Source of the DNA: Nitrospirota bacterium
Lineage (GTDB): Bacteria; Nitrospirota; JACRHL01
DNA: 46,691 nt
Assembly: GCA_029881725.1 (NCBI GenBank)
Contig: JAOUMB010000019.1
Location: 1 to 46,691, forward strand
Reading direction: 5' to 3'
The position numbers were made by a program, and so were the translations under genes. The notes beneath the pieces are model-generated. The model saw only the letters and a program-made list of their open reading frames with translations. It did not search any database and was not told the origin of the DNA. Below are positions 40,077 through 46,691 of the stretch, piece by piece. Positions within the stretch are counted from its first letter, which is position 1; each line of letters opens with the position of its first letter.

Positions 40077-41840
40077 TTACCGGTCCGCGCCGTCCGGCGA
40101 GCCCACCAGCAGGTAGCCGCGCAGCGACCTGACCACGGGCACGTCTTGCATCAGGCGCCCCTCGATCCGCTCCACATACAGACGCACGCGCAGTGTGTTG
40201 TTATGCGCCTCCAGGGTCATCCTGGGTCCGGGCACCACCGGGGTCATCCCCGCTTTCCTCCGGCCGCCATTCAGGCGGGTAAGGTCGATCTCCACGGCCT
40301 GTTCCGGCAGGCCGTCGCGCCACACCTTCAGGACCGTACCCTTTACCGCAAAGGTGACATCGCCGCCGGAGGTGGAAAAGGTCCGGAGGCTGGTGCAGGA
40401 ATCGCATCGGGTGAGCGGCAGCAGGGTGTCGTATCCGGTTACCTCCACGCCGTCCTCGAAATCACCGGTGTGCAGTGCGAACCACTTGCCCAAGCGCATG
40501 GGTTCCGGCTCCGTGAGCATGTCCCAGGTGGTGGCGTCCGTCTTTTCCTCTGTAAATCCGTACCGGGCCAGCCACGCCTGATAGGCGTCCTGCTTGGGAT
40601 CGGCCTGCAGGTATTTCGCCACTGACCGGATGCGCTCTCGCACATCGGCCACCGGGAGTGCGCCGACAGAAGCTTCCCCCGGCAGGTCGCCGTGGGCCGT
40701 CAGCAGGGCCTCCAGTTGCGCCAGCTGGCTGCGGGTAGAAACCGGCCCCGCGCCCCACGGCCCGAAACAGGCCAGCAACAGCAGCGCCGCCAGCGCCGCC
40801 GGGGCCACCATCAGACGCGGCGGGCGCGCCAGGTTTCCGTATGCGGCCAGCCCCGCCAGCCACACGGCGAGCAGCAGCAGTCCGTAGCGGGATTCGGTGA
40901 CGCCATACGCGCCCATTCGCTCCAGCGCGGCGGTGGTCAGCAGCAGCACCGGCACCGGCAGCGCCAGCGGGAACCACCGCCCCCACAGGCGCAGCAGGCG
41001 GTTGTCCCCCTCGCGCCACGGCCACGCAGCCAGCCAAGCGGCCACGCCAAAGGCGGCGAAACAGGCGATGGTCCAGCCGGTCCTGCCCTCCGGCAACTGC
41101 CAGCGCACCAGCGACAACACGGCAAAGGCATGTATCAGCACTCCATACACTACCGCCAGCGGCACCAGCATCCCGGTCACCAACCACCGCTCCGCGCGTG
41201 GCGGGCGGGAATCCGGCGGGGTGAACCCGCGCGGGATTCCCGCCAACGCCAGCCACGCGGCACCGGTGCCGAGACAGCCGAACCAGATCAACCGCGTCAC
41301 CCACTGTTCCGGGTTGGCGTCAAACAGTACCTTCAGGCCCGAGACCAGCGCCACCAGTCCTGCCGCGGCCACCAGTGCCACCACCAGCGCCAGCCCCATG
41401 TGACGGAGGGAAACAGCCACGAATTGCCATGCAGCGCGGTCGTCCACTCCGCGCCTCAGGAACGGCGCGCAGATGGCGGCCAGAAAGGCGGTGGGCATGG
41501 CCAGCCACCAGCGGGCGGTGACCACGTTTTCCGGTCCTCCCAGCGCACCCCACGGAAACAATGCCACCAGCCCGGCACCACCCGTTGCGGCAAGGATGCC
41601 CGCCCACGATCGCCAGCCCCGGCTTTCCGCCAGCAGGTGTGCCGCCAGCGAGGCGAACAGGGCCGCTGGCAGATACAGTGATGCCTGCCCCCGGAGTTCG
41701 TACGGGAGGGAATGCCCGGCATTCGTCATCACTGCCGTCCACGCCACCGCGCATAGCAGCGGCAGGGGAAATCGCAGCGGCACGCGCAGGGCTTGTTGCG
41801 CGAATCCGCGCAGCCGGGATGCCGGCGTGGATGCGTCCAT
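40077..41840 (-). CDS. DUF4153-type multi-pass membrane protein
   Basis: The 587-residue protein has about ten to twelve hydrophobic helices in its first 370 residues (for example GLALVVALVAAAGLVALVSG and FPLALPVPVLLLTTAALERMGAYGVTESRYG) and then a soluble C-terminal domain of about 200 residues with a CDSC motif. The helix containing ERMGAYGVTESRY is the landmark of DUF4153 proteins, whose function is unknown. AGGA lies about 9 bases upstream of the ATG, inside the end of the small frameshifted gene. It is last in the minus-strand operon of the giant repeat protein. Confidence 0.75.
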   Translation of the reverse strand: MDASTPASRLRGFAQQALRVPLRFPLPLLCAVAWTAVMTNAGHSLPYELRGQASLYLPAALFASLAAHLLAESRGWRSWAGILAATGGAGLVALFPWGALGGPENVVTARWWLAMPTAFLAAICAPFLRRGVDDRAAWQFVAVSLRHMGLALVVALVAAAGLVALVSGLKVLFDANPEQWVTRLIWFGCLGTGAAWLALAGIPRGFTPPDSRPPRAERWLVTGMLVPLAVVYGVLIHAFAVLSLVRWQLPEGRTGWTIACFAAFGVAAWLAAWPWREGDNRLLRLWGRWFPLALPVPVLLLTTAALERMGAYGVTESRYGLLLLAVWLAGLAAYGNLARPPRLMVAPAALAALLLLACFGPWGAGPVSTRSQLAQLEALLTAHGDLPGEASVGALPVADVRERIRSVAKYLQADPKQDAYQAWLARYGFTEEKTDATTWDMLTEPEPMRLGKWFALHTGDFEDGVEVTGYDTLLPLTRCDSCTSLRTFSTSGGDVTFAVKGTVLKVWRDGLPEQAVEIDLTRLNGGRRKAGMTPVVPGPRMTLEAHNNTLRVRLYVERIEGRLMQDVPVVRSLRGYLLVGSPDGADR

Positions 41841-41849
41841 GGGGTTTTC

Positions 41850-42066
41850 CTATCCTTGGTCGGGTACGGTTTTTTGGGTATCTTCCAGCGCCGCTACCAG
41901 CAACGTGGAGCCGCCCGCGCCGATCATTGCCACGCGAGTTTCGGCGGGAAGGTTCTGGCTGAGGATCGACTCACACGGAGTCATCCAGCCGGATGCGGCC
42001 GCCGTTGATGACAGTCGGTTTCTCCGCGACCGATGCCCTGTGACGGGCGTCCTGAGGTGTGGACAC
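41850..42066 (-). pseudogene. Small gene needing a +1 shift at UGA (about 71 aa), unknown function
   Basis: From a GTG at 42066, 5 bases after the stop of the giant repeat gene, a frame reads 31 codons (ending NGGRIRLDDSV) to TGA at 41973-41971. Skipping one base at GTG-TGA-G continues into ESILSQNLPAETRVAMIGAG and then STLLVAALEDTQKTVPDQG, to TAG at 41850. Codon third positions are GC-rich in both parts, which supports real coding. It could be a programmed +1 shift of the prfB type, a broken gene, or two overlapping genes (the second could start at ATG 41984 and give 44 aa). It fills the gap otherwise empty between the two annotated genes. Confidence 0.4.
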
Positions 42067-42071
42067 GCGCT

Positions 42072-45000
42072 CTAAAACCCGAAAATTAACAGGTCACCGG
42101 TGCCGTCGGGTCGGGTGCGGTGGCCGATGATGCCGAACAGGGCCCACCATTCACGCACCTTGCCGGTGTCATCCCGATCCCAGCCGAACAGGGGATTGAA
42201 CTCGAAGCTGCTTCCGTTGGCGTTGCGATCCCAGTAGATCAGCCGCCACAGGAAGCGGAACCGGGATTCGTCTCCGTTTTTCCGATAGGAGACCAGACTC
42301 AGCATTGGGTCCGGGTTTTGCCGGTATGTGGCCGAGCGGTCGATGGAGAACAGGGGCCACAGCACCGAGAATGCCTTGCGCCCGGCAGCGGGTTCCGCCT
42401 GGTAGCCGTACAGGGGGAACAGCCGGTCCTTGATCGTGCCGCGCTCGCTCAGATGGTGATACAGGCTGAGTTGCGGGATACCCAGGGTGATAATGCCCCG
42501 TGCGTCCCGGTCGAATGTGGTGTTTTTATCGTGATAGTAGAACGGCAGGGCGGTGGTGCGCAGCCGGTCCGGGGTGTTGAGGCGCGAATAGAACGGCAGG
42601 AACTGGGTACGGGTGGTGGTTCCGGTCACCTCGCGGGAGTAGAGCAGGGCGCGGAACTTCCTGCGGTCGTGGGTCGGATCGTTCCTCCACGATACCAGCC
42701 CTGCCGCCGCCCATCCCTCATTCAGCCCGGTGTCCCGGTTGCCGGTATGCCGATAGAGGGGAAACAGGCGATGGGTTACCTCGCTTCCCTCGCGGGCGTA
42801 GCGCCAGACGGAGATTTCCGGATGGATCAGCCACAGCACCGAGTGGGCCGACAGGTCCATCAGTGGATCGTGTTCCCCATGGTAAAGCAACGGAATGGCG
42901 GTGGAGGAGGCTTCGCCGTTGCGGGTGTGCCACCAGAGCGGTAGCAGTGCGGTGCGCTGATAATTGCCTTCCCGCCGATTTTCAAACAACAGCACGCGGG
43001 TCAGTGAGAAATCGCGGGTCGGGTCGGTTTGGTGGGCGATCAGGCCCCCCAGACTGTTCCATCCCCGGGCACCGGTCCGGTGGTTGGACGTGTAGCCATA
43101 AACCAGTGGAATGCGGTGACGGGTGTACTCCGGGTTGGACTGTTTGCGCCACAGGCTTATTTCCGGGTGGATCAGCCACACCAAAGCGGTGTCCTTCCAC
43201 TGGTCCACCGGGTTGCGCGCGTGGCGGTACAGCAGCGGTATGGAGTCGGTTACCGTGTCGCCGCGTTCGGTGCGCCACCACACCGGAAGCAGCATGCGGA
43301 AGTCGCGCTCGGGATTTTTTCGTCGGTAATAGAGCAGGGCATTGACGGAAAGGGTGCCTGCCTGCGGATCCCGCGCATACCAGGTGAGGGGCGGCACGAT
43401 GCCCCAGCGCAGCACACCGGTGGCGTGGTTGCGATGGTAACTGTAGAGCGGGAACAGCCGGTGGGCGGTGCGCTCGGGGCCAAAGCGGGAACGCCACAAG
43501 GACAGTTCCGGGCTGCCCAGCCACAAGGCTGAAAAGGCGGTCTCGCCACTTACCCGGTCACGCCGGTAGTGGTGCAACAGGGGTGACAGGTCGGTAATCC
43601 GTTCCGGGGTGCGCTCGTGCCACCAGAACGGGAGTGCCCAGGCGCGGGAGTTTTCCCCCTGCCGCTCTCCATGGCCCAGACCGAATATGGCGCTCCACGA
43701 CGTCAGATCCTTTTCCTGATCCCGCAGGGTGGTAAACAGCGGCCCGAGGAAATACTGGCGCCGGTGCCCTTCATTGCGCTGGATGCGACTGTAGAGGGGG
43801 AACAGGTGCAATTGGCTGCGGTCCTGCTCGCGCCAGGACCAGTACAGGGGGAATACCACGCGCAGGGAATTGTCGGTTCCGGCACTATACCAGTAAAGGG
43901 GCAGTGCGCGGGTGTGCCGGTGATCCGGTCCGGAGTCGTGATGGAACAGGGGCCACAGCACATCCCACCCGACGGTGCCCATGGTGGTGTCCTTATAGCG
44001 GGCATAGAGGGGGAAGAACAGCAGGTGGCGTGAATAATGCTGCCCTTGCCGGTAGGTGCCGTAAAACGGAAACCAGTAGGTCAACTCCCGATCCAGCGCG
44101 CGGTCTTTCATGTGCCAGTAAAAAGGGAATTGCACGGTAAAGTCGCGTTCCGGGGTGCGGTTGTCGAACCACAGGGCGGGCAGGGCGACCGTGAACCGGG
44201 AACCCGTCCCGGAGTCGCGCAGGTCCAGCGCCAGTGGAAACAGCACGCGGGTGCGGCGGGTGCCGGTTTCGGTCCGGGTGGCCGTGTCGAACCAAAACGG
44301 GGTAATGAAGCGGCTGTGGCCGTTCGCGCGGCGCTGGTTCAGGTAGAACGGCAGCAGCATGGTCAGGCCGGTGCCATCCACCTTTTCTCCCTGGTGCCAC
44401 AGGGGGAAAACTCCTTTGTGGCGGCCCGCTTCATTTTCCCGCCAGTAGTACAGTCCCGCGTAGCCACTGCGGCTGCCGTCTGCGCTGGTGCGGGAATAGG
44501 CCAGTGGAAACAGGCCTCGAGAGGTGCCGTCCGCGTTCTTTTTCCAGAAATAGAGCCCGGCAAAGCCGAACGTATCACCCCCCGCACCGGCGTGCATATA
44601 CCAGAGGGGCGGCAGGGTGTTGGTGATGTTCTCACCCACCCGCTTGCGGTAGAACAGGAGGGCCTGGGTGATCACCCGATCCCCTTCCGGATCGCGTTCG
44701 TAGCGGAATAACGGTCCCAGCATCGACCACCCGACCGCTCCGGTGGCCAGATTGCGGTGTTGTCTGTACAGGGGGAACACACCGCGCGAACGCAGGTCGC
44801 CCTTGCGTTTCCAGTAGTAGAGGGTGGCAAAGCCATGGGCGTCGCCATTGGCGTCGAGGTGAGCGTACCAGAGGGGTGGCAGGGTGTTGGTAACCGCTTC
44901 GCCTGTGCGTTCGCGGTAGAACAGCAGGGCGCGAGCGGCCACCCGGTCGGCGGCGGGGTCGCGCTGATAGCTGAACAGGGGGCCAAGCATGGAAAAGGAG

Positions 45001-45962
45001 CGTGCTCCCGTATCCCGTTGTGCCCGATAGCTGTAAATGGGGAACAACCGGTGGTGCAGGCGGGTGTCGGAAGCCTTCAGGCGAAACAGACTGATCTCCG
45101 GATGGATCAGCCATGGCGTGGCGAACTCTGTAATGTTGGGGCCTTTTCTGAAGTGATACAGGGGCATCAGTCCGTCGGTAACGGCGTCCCCTTTCCGTTC
45201 GTGGGACCACAGAGGGAACAGGCCGGTGCGGCTGTGCGACGGAGCACGGTTCCAATAGAACAGGGTGAAAAATCCACGGGAATGGTCCGGGCCGGCGTTA
45301 CGCATGTAGACGGGCAGCACGTTTTGACTGACCACGCCGTTCCGTTCCGCAAAGTGGACAATGGGCCATGGCAGGTGGCGTTCATAGCCGCCGTCCACGT
45401 AGCGACGCCAGCGGAACAGGGGATACATAAACCCCGCCTCCCGGTATTCATCCTGCTTTTCAATGCGGCTGTAAAAGGGCCACACATGCAGGGAGTCGTA
45501 CCCGGGGTGCTGGTTGTGGAAGTAGAACGGTGCCAGCATGCGCGAGCGGTAATCGGGCCCCCACCGGTGCCGGTACAGGGGAAAGGCGTAGGACCTTCCG
45601 TAATCTCCCCGGCGATCGAAGGACGAAAGCGGCCACAGAATATTCAGGCGGCGGAATTCGCGGGCCGGGTCGGTGGCCAGAGAATAGAAGGGGCGCACCC
45701 CGTGGTAGGTGAATGTCCCGTCGCGTTCATAGTGATAAAAGGGGAACAGGATATCGATATTGGTGCGTTCCGGGCCGACGGTACCGGACACCAGCGGCCA
45801 CGGATGCAGGCGGCGGGTGTCACCGGGAGAGACGGCGGAGGCGGTGGCGGCACACAGGGACAGGAGTAACAGTGCCGCGATCAGGAGCAGCACCGCATGG
45901 ATTCCCCGCCCCGGGCGGGTGCCGCCCGTCGGGAAGTGCATATCGTGCCATCGCCCCGCCAT
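42072..45962 (-). CDS. Giant secreted aromatic-repeat protein (1296 aa), possible outer-membrane barrel
   Basis: A basic N-terminus and a hydrophobic segment (IHAVLLLIAALLLLSLCAAT, about 21-40) ending TASA form a signal peptide. The rest is made almost wholly of degenerate 18-25-residue units of the type LFPLYSYHRNHATG: alternating aromatic strand, basic/aspartate turn, Gly. Higher-order copies exist: units anchored at P818, P933, P1048 and P1163 (PELSL, PEISL, PEISV, PQLSL) are exactly 115 residues apart, and two copies anchored at M325 and M414 (MLGPLF) are 89 apart. The protein ends LLIFGF, with alternating hydrophobics and a terminal Phe like a BAM beta-signal. I know no named family. A surface or barrel role is inferred. 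Confidence 0.85.
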   Translation of the reverse strand: MAGRWHDMHFPTGGTRPGRGIHAVLLLIAALLLLSLCAATASAVSPGDTRRLHPWPLVSGTVGPERTNIDILFPFYHYERDGTFTYHGVRPFYSLATDPAREFRRLNILWPLSSFDRRGDYGRSYAFPLYRHRWGPDYRSRMLAPFYFHNQHPGYDSLHVWPFYSRIEKQDEYREAGFMYPLFRWRRYVDGGYERHLPWPIVHFAERNGVVSQNVLPVYMRNAGPDHSRGFFTLFYWNRAPSHSRTGLFPLWSHERKGDAVTDGLMPLYHFRKGPNITEFATPWLIHPEISLFRLKASDTRLHHRLFPIYSYRAQRDTGARSFSMLGPLFSYQRDPAADRVAARALLFYRERTGEAVTNTLPPLWYAHLDANGDAHGFATLYYWKRKGDLRSRGVFPLYRQHRNLATGAVGWSMLGPLFRYERDPEGDRVITQALLFYRKRVGENITNTLPPLWYMHAGAGGDTFGFAGLYFWKKNADGTSRGLFPLAYSRTSADGSRSGYAGLYYWRENEAGRHKGVFPLWHQGEKVDGTGLTMLLPFYLNQRRANGHSRFITPFWFDTATRTETGTRRTRVLFPLALDLRDSGTGSRFTVALPALWFDNRTPERDFTVQFPFYWHMKDRALDRELTYWFPFYGTYRQGQHYSRHLLFFPLYARYKDTTMGTVGWDVLWPLFHHDSGPDHRHTRALPLYWYSAGTDNSLRVVFPLYWSWREQDRSQLHLFPLYSRIQRNEGHRRQYFLGPLFTTLRDQEKDLTSWSAIFGLGHGERQGENSRAWALPFWWHERTPERITDLSPLLHHYRRDRVSGETAFSALWLGSPELSLWRSRFGPERTAHRLFPLYSYHRNHATGVLRWGIVPPLTWYARDPQAGTLSVNALLYYRRKNPERDFRMLLPVWWRTERGDTVTDSIPLLYRHARNPVDQWKDTALVWLIHPEISLWRKQSNPEYTRHRIPLVYGYTSNHRTGARGWNSLGGLIAHQTDPTRDFSLTRVLLFENRREGNYQRTALLPLWWHTRNGEASSTAIPLLYHGEHDPLMDLSAHSVLWLIHPEISVWRYAREGSEVTHRLFPLYRHTGNRDTGLNEGWAAAGLVSWRNDPTHDRRKFRALLYSREVTGTTTRTQFLPFYSRLNTPDRLRTTALPFYYHDKNTTFDRDARGIITLGIPQLSLYHHLSERGTIKDRLFPLYGYQAEPAAGRKAFSVLWPLFSIDRSATYRQNPDPMLSLVSYRKNGDESRFRFLWRLIYWDRNANGSSFEFNPLFGWDRDDTGKVREWWALFGIIGHRTRPDGTGDLLIFGF
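42132..43511 (-). repeat. Four in-register copies of a 115-residue (345-bp) coding repeat
   Basis: Anchors PELSLWR, PEISLWR, PEISVWR and PQLSLYH recur at residues 818, 933, 1048 and 1163 of the giant protein. Each is followed by RLFPLY or RIPLVY about 15-20 residues later, then TG, then LLYYRR- or LLFENR-type strands. The exact spacing with diverged sequence indicates old tandem duplication without indels. Confidence 0.85.
44457..44990 (-). repeat. Two copies of an 89-residue (267-bp) coding repeat
   Basis: MLGPLFSYQRDP at residue 325 recurs as MLGPLFRYERDP at 414. ALLFYRERTGEAVTNTLPPL recurs as ALLFYRKRVGENITNTLPPL, and GVFPLYR (394) as GLFPLAY (483), each shifted by 89. Identity is much higher than among the 115-residue copies, so this duplication is more recent. 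Confidence 0.85.
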
Positions 45963-46082
45963 GGATTATGTATACCCGTTTGGATTCATGGGAGATATGG
46001 CAATCGTCATCATCTGGTGGCGTTTGTCTCACGGGCCGGCATATGGCATTGTACGCAAAACCGTTGCCGATAAGGAGTTGAT
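45963..46082. other. Divergent intergenic region
   Basis: This 120-bp gap separates the giant repeat gene from the lipoprotein gene. It is less GC-rich than its surroundings, as promoters usually are, and contains GTATAC and CATATG palindromes, but I could not find a convincing -35/-10 pair on either strand. Confidence 0.3.
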
Positions 46083-46691
46083 ATGGTCCGTTTCGCAACA
46101 TGTCCCAGGCTGGTTTCGGGGGCGCTTCCGATGCTGCTGTCCGCATTGCTGCTGTCCGCCTGTGCGCGCAATACGGAAGGTCCTGTGTTACCGGGAAAAG
46201 CGGGGCCGGAATATGCCACCCAGATTCCTCAGCCGAAACTGGACGGCAACCTGTCGGATGCATTCGGAAAACTGGGGCTGGACGGCCTGGAACTTCCCGC
46301 GATTCCCGAAATTCCCAGTGAATCGGCGCTGGCCGACCCGGCTCTGCTGGAGCGGGCGCTGAAGGCCTATCGTGAATTGGTGACCTTTGCCGATCGTCTG
46401 TTGCCGGTATTGGATCAGGCCCTGGAAGGACTGCGGGAAATGCTTGGCGAGATTCCACCCTCCAGCCCGGGGTCGCCCCCCTCCCTGTCCGACATGGTAG
46501 AGGCCGCCCGCGATCAAATGCAGTATTTGCGGGATCTTGCCGGTGAAATGGCTGCCATGCTGGATTTTCTGAAGCGCCGGGAGGGGCACTTTGCACCCGG
46601 AGGGTTGGCGCTGTCCTTCGAGTTTCCGGACGATGCCCGGGTCTATCGTGAGTTCCGCCGTCGGCTGGCGCTAATCAGCGAGCGGGTGGAG
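46083..46691 (+). CDS. Lipoprotein of unknown function, N-terminal part
   Basis: The ATG at 46083 is preceded by AAGGAG at a 5-base spacing. The signal peptide ends in the lipobox LLSAC (Cys27). After a Pro-rich linker (IPEIPSES) come long amphipathic helices (LLERALKAYRELVTFADRLL, DMVEAARDQMQYLRDL) that suggest a coiled-coil. The frame is still open at the window end after 203 codons. It is divergent from the giant repeat protein and may act with it at the envelope. Confidence 0.8.
   Translation, partial: MVRFATCPRLVSGALPMLLSALLLSACARNTEGPVLPGKAGPEYATQIPQPKLDGNLSDAFGKLGLDGLELPAIPEIPSESALADPALLERALKAYRELVTFADRLLPVLDQALEGLREMLGEIPPSSPGSPPSLSDMVEAARDQMQYLRDLAGEMAAMLDFLKRREGHFAPGGLALSFEFPDDARVYREFRRRLALISERVE

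Noticed and set aside
41971-41973. TGA read as selenocysteine in the small gene
   Set aside because: The frame after the TGA gives an Arg/Pro-rich unlikely sequence with poor coding character, whereas the +1 frame continues good coding. No SECIS-like hairpin is evident right after it.

Overview
The window looks like the chromosome of a GC-rich, Gram-negative bacterium, most likely a proteobacterium. This rests on outer-membrane and periplasmic genes (AMIN/LysM amidase, LpoA-like protein, OprB-like porin, lipoproteins), XerD, QueF, an ECF nickel transporter and cbb3-oxidase accessory genes. A succinyl-CoA synthetase set between fumarate-reductase-like and diaphorase-like iron-sulfur genes suggests an autotroph or microaerophile, possibly with a reductive TCA branch. 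I cannot assign a genus from the sequence. I saw no rRNA, tRNA, CRISPR array, transposase or prophage, and gene density is high.

Layout. 1-1.1 kb: the tail of a DUF2269-like membrane protein and two small uncharacterised genes. 1.2-3.35 kb: groES-groEL with a strong terminator. 3.5-11.35 kb: cell-envelope and chromosome-maintenance genes (amidase with five LysM repeats, TPR-sulfotransferase, xerD on the minus strand, LpoA-like protein, M50 peptidase). 11.4-18.2 kb: a nickel island holding a porin, a DUF4198 (NikK-like) protein, a NikM-NikL fusion, NikQ, a NikO ATPase with a very long histidine tail, a His-rich membrane protein and a degenerate FMN-binding-like protein. Three copies of one AT-centred dyad lie before the porin and before nikM and look like the operators of this island. 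18.3-25.0 kb: a tightly packed, mostly overlapping cluster of copper chaperone, CcoS-like protein, membrane cytochrome c, two very short CcoN-like four-helix proteins, a membrane-anchored FGE/SUMF-like protein, a thioredoxin-like lipoprotein, an orphan Cache-type protein and CcoG. There is no full-length oxidase subunit I, so this is the best candidate here for an undescribed redox complex.

25.0-29.9 kb: nucleotide, RNA and lipid genes (dcd, DEAD-box helicase, queF on the minus strand, plsC, an unusual double-length thyX). 29.9-38.3 kb: an electron-transfer and TCA block. Two tandem paralogous 2Fe-2S/4Fe-4S proteins are each preceded by a similar TTGAGC-type promoter. They are followed by a fumarate reductase/succinate dehydrogenase flavoprotein with no membrane anchor, sucC, sucD, and three genes (FeS protein, AsrA/HydB-like, AsrB/HydG-like) that could link NAD(P)H to that chemistry. 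38.3-40.0 kb: an unknown protein, a histidine phosphatase and a redoxin.

40.0-46.0 kb (minus strand): a 1296-residue secreted protein built almost wholly of aromatic LFPLY-type repeats, with exact 115-residue and 89-residue higher-order periods and a C-terminal Phe; then a small gene that reads through only with a +1 shift at a UGA; then a DUF4153 membrane protein. A lipoprotein gene diverges from this operon and runs off the right end.
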